Position numbers and translations under genes: made by a program
Notes under the pieces: model-generated
What the model saw: the letters and a program-made list of their open reading frames with translations, nothing else
What the model was told of the DNA's origin: nothing
Databases searched by the model: none
Source: CAZCAC01 sp964496575
Lineage (GTDB): Bacteria; Planctomycetota; UBA1135; GCA-002686595
DNA: 64,000 bases
Direction of reading: 5' to 3'
Assembly: GCA_964496575.1 (NCBI GenBank)
Contig: CAZCAC010000026.1
Coordinates: forward strand, 18,748 to 82,747
Part shown: one piece after another, positions 8,635 through 18,057 of the stretch
Layout: each line of letters starts with the position of its first letter
How positions within the stretch are numbered: position 1 is the first letter of the stretch

Positions 8635-8714
8635 GAGAGAAACGTCGAGCCGGTGGCGCGCTCCGCGAGTAGATTGACGGCCTCGGAGCGTCGCTGCGCT
8701 CGGCGGAGGTTCTC

Positions 8715-10016
8715 ATGAGCGACATCGTCATCATCGGAGCGGGCATCGTCGGATGCTCGGTGGCCCTGGAGCTGGCTCGCCGGGGCGAGCGGCCCCGGGT
8801 CGTCGATCGCCTCGGCGAGGCGGGGCACGGGACGACCGCCGCGTGCTGTGGTCTGGTCCGGCACTACTACTCGACCGATACGCTGGTCGCGATGACGGTG
8901 GAGAGCGCGGCGATCTGGGATGCGTGGGGCGAGTACTGCCGGGCGGAAGAAGGCGAGCAGGTCGCGCAGTTCGTGCGCAGCGGCATGCTGTTCATTCCGC
9001 CGGCGATCGACGACGAGGTTCGGGCGACGATGGAGCGGATGAGCCGCCACGGCGTGAACGCCGACCTCCTCTCGTGCGAGGAGCTGGCGGCGCGCTTCCC
9101 CTTCCTGAACACGCGCTCGCACTTCCCGGTCCGCTCGCCCGGGGACGAGGACTTTCTCGAGGACACGGGTCGGAATCTCGAGGGCGCGGTCTTCGAGCAG
9201 GACGCCGGGTACGTGATCTCGCCGCTCCTGGCCACCTCGAACCTGCGCGCAGCGGCGGAGCGGGAGGGGGCGACCTTCCTGCTCGGGCGCGGAGTGCGAC
9301 GCATCGAGAAGGGAGTCGGGCCGCAGCGTTACCGCATGACTCTCGAGGACGATTCGACCCTCGACGCGGACATCCTGGTCAACGCCGCGGGCCCCCACTC
9401 GGTCCCGGTCAACCGGATGGCCGGGGTGGAGCTGCCGCTCGAGATCCGGGCGTTGCGCAAGGAGATCAACGCGGTGCGCAACCCGGAGTTCGTCGACGGG
9501 AAGGGTTCGTCGCTCCCGCCGGTCGGCGACCTCAACTCGGGGGTCTATTTCCGTCCGGAGTCCGGCGGTCGCGAGCTGATCGTCGGCTCACTCGATCCCG
9601 AGTGCGATCCACACGAGTGGCTCGACGATCCCGACCAGCTGAACGTCGACTGCACGCCGCCGATTCACGAGCGGCACCTCCTGCGCTTGATGAAGCGCTT
9701 CCCGGAGGTCCTGTTCGAGAAGCGCCGCGGGCTGGCCTCGCTCTACGACGTCACGCTCTGCGACTGGAACCCGGTGCTCGACCGGACCGATGAGCCCGGG
9801 TACTACGTCGCCATCGGCACCAGCGGTTCGTCCTTCAAGACCGCGCCGGTGATCGGTCAGGTGATGGCCGAGCTGATCGGAGCCTGCGAGGCGGGAAGGG
9901 ACCACGACCGCGATCCGCTGCGGGTCGGGCTGTCGCGGACCGGCTTCGAGCTGGACGTCGGGTTCTTCTCGCGCAACCGCGAGGCGCACCACTCCTCGAA
10001 CACGGTGCTGGGTTGA
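8715..10016 (+). CDS. FAD-dependent oxidoreductase, DAO family
   Basis: A 433-residue flavoprotein. The N-terminus MSDIVIIGAGIVGCSVALEL holds the dinucleotide-binding GxGxxG (residues 8-13) with an acidic residue ending the second strand (VVDR). The GTTAACCGLVRHYYS segment matches the active-site loop of sarcosine oxidase/glycerol-3-phosphate dehydrogenase type enzymes (DAO fold). Near the C-terminus GYYVAIGTSGSSFKTAPVIG is the usual second FAD-contact motif. It probably oxidises a C-N or C-O bond of a small metabolite; the substrate cannot be read from sequence. It is followed after 12 bp by the alpha-fucosidase gene and then a VOC gene, suggesting a catabolic operon. An AT-poor leader with GAGGTTCTC precedes the ATG. 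Confidence 0.88.
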   Translation: MSDIVIIGAGIVGCSVALELARRGERPRVVDRLGEAGHGTTAACCGLVRHYYSTDTLVAMTVESAAIWDAWGEYCRAEEGEQVAQFVRSGMLFIPPAIDDEVRATMERMSRHGVNADLLSCEELAARFPFLNTRSHFPVRSPGDEDFLEDTGRNLEGAVFEQDAGYVISPLLATSNLRAAAEREGATFLLGRGVRRIEKGVGPQRYRMTLEDDSTLDADILVNAAGPHSVPVNRMAGVELPLEIRALRKEINAVRNPEFVDGKGSSLPPVGDLNSGVYFRPESGGRELIVGSLDPECDPHEWLDDPDQLNVDCTPPIHERHLLRLMKRFPEVLFEKRRGLASLYDVTLCDWNPVLDRTDEPGYYVAIGTSGSSFKTAPVIGQVMAELIGACEAGRDHDRDPLRVGLSRTGFELDVGFFSRNREAHHSSNTVLG

Positions 10017-10028
10017 CCCGCAACATCT

Positions 10029-11894
10029 ATGAACACACCTACCAGGCTTCGCAACCTCGGACCCCACCGACCCATGAGCTCGATCCTCACCGCCGGCCTC
10101 CTGATCCTCGCTGCTTCCCTCGGCAACGACTTGCGTGCGCAGGCGCAGAGCACAGCCGCGACCCAGCGATCACCCCAGGCCGCTCTGGAGGAGTGGCGCC
10201 AGATGCGCTTCGGGATGTTCATCCACTGGGGTCCCGTCGCGCTCGAAGGCACGGAGATCGGCTGGAGCCGTGGGAGGCAGGTTCCGAGCGAGAAGTACGA
10301 CGAGCTGTACCGCCGCTTCAACCCCGAGCTCTTCGACGCGGACGAGTGGGTGCGCATCGCCAAGGACGCGGGGATGCGCTACGTCATCCTGACCACCAAG
10401 CACCACGACGGCTTCTGTTTGTGGGACTCCGATCAGACCGAGTACGACGTGATGAACACGCCATTCGGTCGGGACGTGGTCAAGGAGCTCAGCGAGGCGT
10501 GCCAGCGCGCGGGGCTCGCCTTCGGCACCTACTACTCGATCCTCGACTGGTATCAGCCCGACTACAACACGACCGGCAACCAGGGGGGAGCGGGGTACGC
10601 GCTGCCGGCGGGTGAGCAGCCGAACATGGATCGTTACGAGCAGTACATCCACTCGCAGCTGCGCGAGCTGGTGACGAAGTACGGCCCCCTGCTGACCTTC
10701 TGGTTCGACGGCGAGTGGGAGAAGCCGTGGACCGTCGATCGGGGAGTGCGACTCTTCGAGTTCTGCCGCGAGCTCCAGCCCGACGCGCTGATCAACAACC
10801 GGGTGGGCAAGGCGCGCCAGGGGATGGCCGGGACCACGGCTCAGAGCTCCACCAACCCCGGGGACTACGACACGCCCGAGCAGCGAATCGGCGCCTTCCA
10901 GAACGAGCGCCCCTGGGAGACGTGCATGACCATCTGCCGGCAGTGGGCCTGGAAACCAGACGACGCGCTGAAGACGGTGGAACAATGCCTGCACACGCTG
11001 ATCCGCACCGCCGGCGGTGACGGCAACCTGCTCTTCAACGTCGGTCCGATGCCCAACGGCCGCATCGAGTCGCGGCAGGTCGAACGGCTCCACGAGATGG
11101 GCGAGTGGCTGCGGCGTCACGGCGAGACGATCTACGCGACGCGAGGCGGTCCCTTCTATCCTGATCGCTGGGGGTGCAGCACACACCGCGGCGAGAAGGT
11201 GTTCGTCCACCTGCTCGAGCGTCGCGGCGACGAGGTGTACCTGCCCGGCCTCGATCAGCGAATCGTCTCGGCCAGAATGCTGACCGGCGGATCGGTCACC
11301 TTCGAGCAGGAGGCGGAGCGCATCCAGCTGAAGCTCACCAATACCCGAGCCGACGACATCGATACGATCGTCGAGCTGACCCTCGAAGGTCCCGTGGGGG
11401 GGATGGCTCGCTCGAAACGAGCGCCGTCCCTCTTCGAGCTCGGAGGGCACGGCGAGTGGATCTCCAAGGACGCGACCTATCGGGCCAGCTCGACCGCGGA
11501 GAAGTGGAGCCACGACGAGGAGAAGCTGCTCACCGGCGAGCCGTACGAAGGGGACTTCTGCTTCCACACCCAGAAGGAAGTCCGCCCCTACATCGTGATC
11601 GATCTGGGTGAGGAGGCTCTGGTCAAGGGCCTCGAGATCGAGAACCGCCAGGATCGCTCCTTCTGGGAGCGAGCGGCCACGCTGACGCTGTGGCTTTCCA
11701 GCGACGGCAGGCAGTGGCGCGAAGTCTGGAGCGCGAAGGAGGGAAAGGAGATCTGGGAGGTGCCGGTGACGCGAATGACTTCTGGCGACGAACAGCTCGG
11801 CGCTCGCGCCCGCTACCTCAAGCTGGGTTTGACCGATGAGGAGCTCGGCTACCTGCACCTCTACCGAGTCAAGGTCTACGGAGATCGACGATGA
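10029..11894 (+). CDS. Exported alpha-L-fucosidase (GH29) with discoidin-like C-terminal domain
   Basis: A 621-residue glycosidase. Residues 16-40 from the internal Met (MSSILTAGLLILAASLGNDL) look like the true signal peptide, so translation may start at 10074 rather than 10029. The GH29 core is clear: RFGMFIHWGPVALEGTEIGW, KDAGMRYVILTTKHHDGFCL, GLAFGTYYSILDWYQPDY, and LLTFWFDGEWEK, where Asp227 (numbered from 10029) is the expected catalytic nucleophile. GGDGNLLFNVGPMPNG closes the barrel. The last ~140 residues (TYRASSTAEKWSHDEEKLLT, YIVIDLGEEALVKGLEIENR) look like an F5/8 type C carbohydrate-binding domain. It should release L-fucose from fucosylated polysaccharides or glycans outside the cytoplasm. 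Its stop overlaps the next start (ATGA). Confidence 0.92.
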   Translation: MNTPTRLRNLGPHRPMSSILTAGLLILAASLGNDLRAQAQSTAATQRSPQAALEEWRQMRFGMFIHWGPVALEGTEIGWSRGRQVPSEKYDELYRRFNPELFDADEWVRIAKDAGMRYVILTTKHHDGFCLWDSDQTEYDVMNTPFGRDVVKELSEACQRAGLAFGTYYSILDWYQPDYNTTGNQGGAGYALPAGEQPNMDRYEQYIHSQLRELVTKYGPLLTFWFDGEWEKPWTVDRGVRLFEFCRELQPDALINNRVGKARQGMAGTTAQSSTNPGDYDTPEQRIGAFQNERPWETCMTICRQWAWKPDDALKTVEQCLHTLIRTAGGDGNLLFNVGPMPNGRIESRQVERLHEMGEWLRRHGETIYATRGGPFYPDRWGCSTHRGEKVFVHLLERRGDEVYLPGLDQRIVSARMLTGGSVTFEQEAERIQLKLTNTRADDIDTIVELTLEGPVGGMARSKRAPSLFELGGHGEWISKDATYRASSTAEKWSHDEEKLLTGEPYEGDFCFHTQKEVRPYIVIDLGEEALVKGLEIENRQDRSFWERAATLTLWLSSDGRQWREVWSAKEGKEIWEVPVTRMTSGDEQLGARARYLKLGLTDEELGYLHLYRVKVYGDRR

Positions 11895-12280
11895 AGAACC
11901 CGTTCAGCCACATCGACCAGCGAGTCCCGCACCTCGAAGCGGGGGTGGAGTTCTACGGCATCCTGCTCCCGGAGGTCGGGTTCCCGCGCTACCTCGGCGG
12001 CCAGGCATTCCGGGTCTGGACGATCGAGGGCGGCCAGGGCCCGTCGCAGCCGTGGTTCGGCATCACCGAGGATCCGGATCACCGGCCAAACGCCAACCGC
12101 GTGGCGTTCTGGGTCGAGAGCCGGAGCGAGGTGGACCGCATCGCGGAGCTTCTCCGCGGGGCGGGCGCTCTCGACGTATCGGGCCCCAAGGAGATGCCCG
12201 AGTACACCGCCACCTACTACGCGGTGTTCTTCGCGGACCCGTGGGGCAATCCGCTCGAGGTGGTGCACGTCATCGATTGA
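11891..12280 (+). CDS. VOC (glyoxalase/bleomycin-resistance) family protein
   Basis: A 129-residue single-module VOC protein. It opens with FSHIDQRVPHLEAGVEFYGI, the typical first beta-alpha unit with the metal-ligand His position, and closes with YYAVFFADPWGNPLEVVHVI, the usual F-x-DP-x-GNxxE end with the acidic metal ligand. The start overlaps the fucosidase stop by four bases (ATGA), so the two are translationally coupled. Members are metal-dependent lyases, dioxygenases, isomerases or binding proteins. In this operon a role in metabolising a sugar breakdown product is plausible but unproven. Confidence 0.85.
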   Translation: MKNPFSHIDQRVPHLEAGVEFYGILLPEVGFPRYLGGQAFRVWTIEGGQGPSQPWFGITEDPDHRPNANRVAFWVESRSEVDRIAELLRGAGALDVSGPKEMPEYTATYYAVFFADPWGNPLEVVHVID

Positions 12281-12295
12281 TCCGCGGGACTGCTC

Positions 12296-14152
12296 TCACG
12301 GCGCGATGGTGAACTGAATCGCGTCGCTCAGGCCAACGCCGAAGGTGTCGGGCGGATCGCGGAACCAGTACTGGCCGTACACCTGGGCACCCGGCTGCAA
12401 CGCAGCATCGACGCCCGACTGGATCCTCGCGTTGAAGTCGATGGTGAGCTGCCCCGTGCACGCGTGAGGGGTCGCGCTACCGCCACTCGACTGAACCGGC
12501 GTCCGCTGGAAGGGCCCCTTGACGCAGAGCGTGCCCCCCTTGAAGGGCACGTCGTTCGTCCCGCTCGTCCCGTAGAAGAGGATCCCGAACTGGTCATGGG
12601 GGACCATCGAGGCGAGAACCTCGAACGGCTCCGCGCTGGAAGCGCTCGGCAGTCCGGTGAAGGAGACCATCGGCAGGCAACCGGCGGAACCGCGCTTGGC
12701 GTCGCAGTAGATCTTCGGGTCCGTCTCACCTTCGGCCGAGTCGGCGTCGAGGATGCCGTAGCCGAGCACGAAGAGAGGATCGTGCGTCCCGCTGGCCACG
12801 TAGAGGTCCGCGGTGTGGGTCAGCGCGGCCCGCATCTGGTCGACGGTCCAATCAGGATGCGCCGAGACCAGGCAGGCGGCGGCGGCCGCGGCCAGCGGAG
12901 TGGCCAGGGACGTGCCGCTCGCCGTCGCCGTGGACGTGTCGCTGCTGTGCGAGACCGTATGAGTGCTCACGCCGCGCGCCAGGATCTCGGGCTTGATCCG
13001 GCCATCGACCGTCGGACCGTCGGAGCTGAACCAGGCGATCTGTCCGCCGGCGTCGACCGCGCCGACGGTCAAGGTCTGGATGGCGTCCGCGGGGAACATC
13101 AGGTGATTGGTGGTCGGGTTCGAGTCGTATCCCTCGTTTCCCGCTCCCTGGAAGCAGTGCACGCCATTCTCCGTCGCCGTGTTGAAGCCGACCGTCATCA
13201 CCGAGGTCATGCCATCCAGGTCGTCCGCGCCGTAGATGTCGCGGATGATCAACGAGGAAGTGGCGACGTCACCGCCATTCGCTTCGATGAGCTGCAGGCC
13301 GGCGACGAAGAAGTCCTCCTCCAGTGAGTACTCGCTGGCGACATCCTCGACCTTGGCCAGCACGAACGACGCGTCGTAGGCGCCGCCGACGATCGTATCG
13401 GGCAGGTAGGCGCCCATCGTGCCCAGGATCAGCGTGCCGTGCTCGTGCTGGTTCGGAAGGTCGCCCGATTCGGGCCCGGTCTCGGGGTCGTTGTCGACGA
13501 AGTCCCACTCGGCGATGACCTGCAGGGGGTGGCCGGGCTGGACGAACGCATCGTGGGTGCGGCGGAAGCCGGTGTCGAGCACGCCGATGATCACGCCATC
13601 ACCGGTGTAGCCACGCGAGTGCAGGTCGATCAGCCCGATCTGGTCGAGCTGGGCCTCGGCGACGCCGTAGAAGGCGCGGCTGCCGGGCGCGGCGGGAGAG
13701 CCGAGCTGTGCATGGTCCGTTCGGTAGCACCGCACCGGTTGGGTCCGATCCACGAAGGGGAGTTGCACCACGGTCGCGAGCGTGTCCGCCCGCGCCTCGA
13801 TGCTGACCGCATTCAGCCAGGAGCTGACCGTACGCACTCGAGCGCCGCTCGCGCGCACGGCATCGACGTAGTCTTCACAGACAGGAACATCCCGCGCGTC
13901 GAACAGGCCCGGTGCACTGCGCCGCAGCCGACGGCGCTCGATCGCGCGCGGCGGATAGCTCACCTCCAGCTCGGCGATCGCCCGCGGTAGGTTCACCGGG
14001 CCCTTGTCGCTGAAGAACACCCAGGTGGCGATTCGATTCCCGGACGTGGCCATCGGCGGGCTCGGAGCAGACGCCGGCACAGGTGCCGGAGTCGCCGCGA
14101 GCGCGGTGAACAGGAACAGGGGAGCGAGAGAACTGCAGACGGTGACGTTCAT
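12296..14152 (-). CDS. Exported subtilisin-like serine peptidase (S8)
   Basis: A 618-residue protein with a signal peptide (CSSLAPLFLFTALAATPAPV) and an S8 catalytic domain. The triad is visible: Asp193 in IIGVLDTGFRR, His238 in NQHEHGTLILGTM and Ser415 in ASGTSLATPLAA, with the oxyanion Asn339 in GAGNEG. Residues about 40-165 form a propeptide-like region (WVFFSDKGP, RAIERRRLRR, SSWLNAVSIEA) seen in secreted S8 enzymes of Gram-negative environmental bacteria. The C-terminal ~130 residues form a beta-rich domain ending GLSDAIQFTIAP, similar in style to the terminal domains of the secreted propeller proteins. Convergent with the VOC gene and divergent from the thioredoxin-like gene at 14256. 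Confidence 0.92.
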   Translation of the reverse strand: MNVTVCSSLAPLFLFTALAATPAPVPASAPSPPMATSGNRIATWVFFSDKGPVNLPRAIAELEVSYPPRAIERRRLRRSAPGLFDARDVPVCEDYVDAVRASGARVRTVSSWLNAVSIEARADTLATVVQLPFVDRTQPVRCYRTDHAQLGSPAAPGSRAFYGVAEAQLDQIGLIDLHSRGYTGDGVIIGVLDTGFRRTHDAFVQPGHPLQVIAEWDFVDNDPETGPESGDLPNQHEHGTLILGTMGAYLPDTIVGGAYDASFVLAKVEDVASEYSLEEDFFVAGLQLIEANGGDVATSSLIIRDIYGADDLDGMTSVMTVGFNTATENGVHCFQGAGNEGYDSNPTTNHLMFPADAIQTLTVGAVDAGGQIAWFSSDGPTVDGRIKPEILARGVSTHTVSHSSDTSTATASGTSLATPLAAAAAACLVSAHPDWTVDQMRAALTHTADLYVASGTHDPLFVLGYGILDADSAEGETDPKIYCDAKRGSAGCLPMVSFTGLPSASSAEPFEVLASMVPHDQFGILFYGTSGTNDVPFKGGTLCVKGPFQRTPVQSSGGSATPHACTGQLTIDFNARIQSGVDAALQPGAQVYGQYWFRDPPDTFGVGLSDAIQFTIAP

Positions 14153-14255
14153 GGGATCCTCCTCGGGGTCGGTTTCATGCTACCAGCGTTATTCAGTTCC
14201 CGCTTCCCCCCCGACAGGCCAGAATGCGGCCTCGCGAAACCGACCTGGAGGAACG

Positions 14256-15374
14256 ATGAGACCCAGCACGATGAACCGGTTCCACGGAGCGACGACTCTC
14301 CTCGTCGTCTGCTCGCTGTTGAATGGCTGCCAGACGAGTCCGGCGCCGGAGGAGCTCGAGGCCTTCGAGCGACGCGTGCTCGACGAGTACCTCGCCTTCG
14401 AGAAGGCGCAGGAGCCGAGCGAGCAGAACGGGCTCACGATGCGGGACTACTACGAGCGCGTCGCCGACCCCGAGCTCAACCCCCGCGCGGAAGCGATCGA
14501 CTGGCTCGTCGAGCTCGAGGCGGAGCACCGCGGTACCCAGGCCGGCCTCGACGCGCTCGACGCAGCGCTCGGGCATCTTCGCCGTCTGGACTACCACTCC
14601 GGGGAGTTCGATCACCTGAAGCCGCCGGCGATCTACGACCTGCTCGTCGATCACTACACGCACCTCGAGGGTCTCGGCGAGGTGTGCTACCACGGGAGCC
14701 TCCACGAGGACCGCGATGACTTCCTGATGACGATGGACCTGTTCATCGCCAAGAGCCCTCACCGTACGGTCCAGGCCAGGGCGATCGCGGCGAAGATGCT
14801 GGTCTTCATGAGCATCGGCCAGTTCGACGAGCAGGTCGAGTGCGCCGAGCTCTTGATGGAGTCCTACGCCGAAGTTTCGTACCAGAACACGCCCTGTGGC
14901 GAGCTGGCGGAGGAGTGCCTGATGCCGCCGTTCGCCGAGTCGCTGCTGCAGGTCGGCTCGACGCCTCCCGACCTCGCCGGGTACGACCTCGACGGCAACC
15001 CGGTCGCGCTCGGTGATCTGCGGGGAAAAGTCGTGGTGATGACCTTCTTCGGCTTCTGGTGCATCTACTGCCGGGATCTCGTCCCCGTCGAGAAGGCGCT
15101 CGCCGAGAAGCTCCAAGGTGAGCCCTTCACCTTCCTGTGGCTGATCAGCGACGGCAGCGTCGAGGAGACCCGCGCCCGGCTCGACCGTCACGGCATCGAC
15201 TGGCCGCACATGTTCATGCCCTTCGAGACCCGCAACCCGCTGTCGCTGCAGTGGGGCATCAATGAGTGGCCGACCACCTTCGTCCTCGATCGGGAAGGTG
15301 TCATTCGTTTCCGGGGCAATGAGGAAGCCCTGGGTGGCGAGAAGCTGGAGCAGGCGGTGATGTCGCTGCTGTGA
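14256..15374 (+). CDS. Thioredoxin-fold (TlpA/AhpC-like) lipoprotein
   Basis: A 372-residue protein. I chose the ATG at 14256 because GGAGG ends five bases before it and the N-terminus then becomes a lipoprotein signal (TTLLVVCSLLNGC, lipid Cys25); the frame is open upstream but would overlap the S8 gene. Residues about 30-230 are helical and unassigned. The C-terminal ~130 residues form a TlpA/AhpC-TSA domain: PPDLAGYDLDGNPVALGDL, GKVVVMTFFGFWCIYCRDLV with the redox pair Cys269-x-x-Cys272, and WPTTFVLDREGVIRFRG containing the cis-Pro site. It probably reduces disulfides or haem-protein thiols in the envelope. Convergent with the gene ending at 15382, only seven bases away. Confidence 0.85.
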   Translation: MRPSTMNRFHGATTLLVVCSLLNGCQTSPAPEELEAFERRVLDEYLAFEKAQEPSEQNGLTMRDYYERVADPELNPRAEAIDWLVELEAEHRGTQAGLDALDAALGHLRRLDYHSGEFDHLKPPAIYDLLVDHYTHLEGLGEVCYHGSLHEDRDDFLMTMDLFIAKSPHRTVQARAIAAKMLVFMSIGQFDEQVECAELLMESYAEVSYQNTPCGELAEECLMPPFAESLLQVGSTPPDLAGYDLDGNPVALGDLRGKVVVMTFFGFWCIYCRDLVPVEKALAEKLQGEPFTFLWLISDGSVEETRARLDRHGIDWPHMFMPFETRNPLSLQWGINEWPTTFVLDREGVIRFRGNEEALGGEKLEQAVMSLL

Positions 15375-15381
15375 TACGGAG

Positions 15382-18057
15382 TCAGTCGGGCAGGGCGAAG
15401 CGGTGCAGCTTCAACGCGCCCACCTCGACCCCCCACAGCTCGCCCTCGTCGGGAGAGAAGCCGTAGCGCCAGGCGTTCTTGTTCTCCTCTCCCCGGCAGG
15501 GATCGAAGTCGAAGACCGCACCATCCGCGACGCGAACCAGGAGCTGGCGGGAGCCGTGGGCACCCAGGGCGATCCAGCGGCTGGAGGCGGCCACGAGGTG
15601 GAACCAGCGATCCACGGGAACGGGTAGCATCCGGAGCGGGCTCCCGGACCGATCGCAGATGACGATAGAGGTTCCCTCCTGATCCCTGGTCCCGATGTCC
15701 GGCCCGTCGACGACGACGAGGGTCCCGTCGTTGAGCACGTCGAAAGCGTCCACCTGGCGGAACCAGCGGCGATCCGGCCGGCGCCGGGCCTCGGCGAGGA
15801 TCTCCCCTTTCTCGTCGATCAGGGAAAGAAAGCTCATGGGGTGCTCCGCCCAGCGCGCCGGGCGGCTCGGATCGAAGACCACTTCCTTGAACCCGAGGTC
15901 GACCATTCCGATTCGTCGACCCTCTTCGTCGAAGCGCAGGAAGATCTGCGGTTTGGTCTGCCAACCGTGGTGAAGTTTGTTGGCCACGTAGATGTGGCCC
16001 CGCTCGTCGACTGCCAGGCAACCGAGCGTCACCCGCTGCAGCTCTCCCGGTTCAGGAGTGCAGACGAAGAGACTCGCGCCTGTTTCGTCGAACGCGTGGA
16101 CCGCTCCGCTCCGTGCGTCTTTCACCAGGATCCGGCCACATCGATCGATGAAGGACGAGTCCGGATTGCGGAGGACGTCGGCGGAGGGAGCCGCGCCGAG
16201 GACCCGATCCACGATCCCGTCCGCGCCGAGCCGGTAGATCGCCGTGCCGTCGGTACACCAGATCGCGCCGTCGGGAGCGACCGCGAAGCGGCGAGCGAAG
16301 TCGGTGGGCGGCTCCTCCGCGCTCCGCCGTGGGGCGATCGTCTCGAGCAGCGTCCCGTCGAGGTCCATTCGCCACAGCTTGTCGTCGTCGTCGACGAGCA
16401 CGTTCCCGGACCGATCCGCCCATGCGCCGGTCGGGTAGCGCGGTTCAATCGACCACGACTCGGTCAGGTCGATGCTCCGGACGTGTGAGCCGTCCGAGTC
16501 GAGGACCTGCAGCGCATCCCTGATCTTGTCGACCACGGCGATTCTCCCCTCTCGGGTAAAGGCGACGCCCTCCGGAGAGAGGACCTTCGTCTCGTCTCGG
16601 CCGTCGGCATCGATCCTCCACAACAAGGCGCCGTCGGCATTGAAGCGCATCAGCGCCTGGCGAAGGGTGTACTCGGTCCTGGTGGTCGTGACAGCGACGA
16701 AGCCCCCGTCGCCGGTGGCGGCGAAGGAGTCGATGGATGGGCAGTCGAAGCCTTCGATCTCTTCCACCGAAGCCGTCGCCGGATCCGCGCGGAAGAGCCG
16801 GGTCTTCTGACCGGGACCCCACTTGCAGAGTGCCGCCAGCCAGGTCTCCCCTCCCGGGTCGAACCACTTCAGTGCGCCCTCGAGCTCGGGCGCGATCGGA
16901 GGAAGGCGCACCTCGACCATCTCTCCGTCTTTCCGGATCCGGACACAGCTGAAGACGCGCTGCTCCTCCTCGCGGCGGATGAACTTGACCGCGCCGGTGT
17001 CGGCGAAGCCCAGGGCGACGACGTCTCGGATTGGATTCTCGACCGTCGGCGCCTGTGGCTTCAGCTCTACGCTAGCGAGGCGCCGCAGCTCGATCACCGG
17101 TGGGGAGACCGCTTTCTCCTCGGCGGGCAGCAGGTGATCCACGGCTGCCCCACGCTCGACGATCCAGCTCGAAGCGTCCTCACCGGGGGAAACCTCGAAC
17201 TCGACCCGCTGCTCGTCCTCGACGAACCACAGCGAGAAGCGCCCCCGGGAGACGTCGAGGATCGGGGGATTCTGTCGCAGGAAGCGCTTGAGTCGACCCT
17301 GAGCCTTCTCATCCTCCGGCACCGTGTAGTCACCCCGCAGCTCGAGGGACCAGACCGTCTCTCCCTCGGGATCGTGCAGGGTGAACACGCCCCCCTCCGT
17401 GTAGTGCCCGGACGCGACCGGGTTCGAGAACTCGAGGCTCCACCACCACGCCAGCGACAGCGGCGTCCCCGGCACGACCCGGGCCTCGGACAGGACCATG
17501 AAGTCGTCCTCGTGGGAGAGCTCCGGACGCTCCGGGCGATACGTACCCAGGAATTCCGCCGTCGAGAGGCGATAGCTCTTCCAGATCGCATCCAGGCTGA
17601 GGCGGGGGCCGAGAGTCCAGATCACCAACCGATCGAGGGTGTCGCTGGTGAGCGCGCGGCGGGCCTGCGGATCGGGTGCGAGGTGGCCGTCACCGCTCCC
17701 GACGCGCTTCGTCTCCTCGTTCAGCAAGACCTCGCCGGACGGAGAGAAGATCAGGATGTTGAAGGTCCCCCTCGCGCGGTGGCCGTCGACGCCCTCCGAG
17801 TACCCGAAGCCGCCGGCGTACCCACGGTCGGTGACGTCGGCGTGCCAGAGGGTGACCGGGAGCTCCTTCGCCCACACCAGGGCGCCGCCCCTCGTCATCC
17901 GGTAGGTGCCGGGACCGGCGCCCATGCGAGTGCTCGGATTCACGTCGAGCACGAACTCGCCCGAGGGGGAGGTGTACTCGGTGGGCTGCAGGATTCTCGG
18001 TGTTCCGCCGCTGAAGGGGGACGAGGCGAGGAAGAAGGCGACGGGGATCCAGATCAT
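15382..18057 (-). CDS. Large exported propeller-like protein, function unknown
   Basis: An 891-residue protein with a short hydrophobic start (MIWIPVAFFLASSPF), preceded by GAGGAG at a suitable distance. The N-terminal third (YTSPSGEFVLDVNPSTRMGA, GTYRMTRGGALVWAKELPVT, TFNILIFSPSGEVLLNEET) is a conserved-looking module I associate with planctomycete and myxobacterial hypothetical proteins. Residues about 390-880 contain NHL/SMP-30-like blades: EGVAFTREGRIAVVDKIRDA, GNVLVDDDDKLWRMDLDGTL, GAIWCTDGTAIYRLGADGIV, GHIYVANKLHHG. It resembles a six- or seven-bladed propeller used for binding, but no catalytic residues can be assigned. Confidence 0.7.
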   Translation of the reverse strand: MIWIPVAFFLASSPFSGGTPRILQPTEYTSPSGEFVLDVNPSTRMGAGPGTYRMTRGGALVWAKELPVTLWHADVTDRGYAGGFGYSEGVDGHRARGTFNILIFSPSGEVLLNEETKRVGSGDGHLAPDPQARRALTSDTLDRLVIWTLGPRLSLDAIWKSYRLSTAEFLGTYRPERPELSHEDDFMVLSEARVVPGTPLSLAWWWSLEFSNPVASGHYTEGGVFTLHDPEGETVWSLELRGDYTVPEDEKAQGRLKRFLRQNPPILDVSRGRFSLWFVEDEQRVEFEVSPGEDASSWIVERGAAVDHLLPAEEKAVSPPVIELRRLASVELKPQAPTVENPIRDVVALGFADTGAVKFIRREEEQRVFSCVRIRKDGEMVEVRLPPIAPELEGALKWFDPGGETWLAALCKWGPGQKTRLFRADPATASVEEIEGFDCPSIDSFAATGDGGFVAVTTTRTEYTLRQALMRFNADGALLWRIDADGRDETKVLSPEGVAFTREGRIAVVDKIRDALQVLDSDGSHVRSIDLTESWSIEPRYPTGAWADRSGNVLVDDDDKLWRMDLDGTLLETIAPRRSAEEPPTDFARRFAVAPDGAIWCTDGTAIYRLGADGIVDRVLGAAPSADVLRNPDSSFIDRCGRILVKDARSGAVHAFDETGASLFVCTPEPGELQRVTLGCLAVDERGHIYVANKLHHGWQTKPQIFLRFDEEGRRIGMVDLGFKEVVFDPSRPARWAEHPMSFLSLIDEKGEILAEARRRPDRRWFRQVDAFDVLNDGTLVVVDGPDIGTRDQEGTSIVICDRSGSPLRMLPVPVDRWFHLVAASSRWIALGAHGSRQLLVRVADGAVFDFDPCRGEENKNAWRYGFSPDEGELWGVEVGALKLHRFALPD

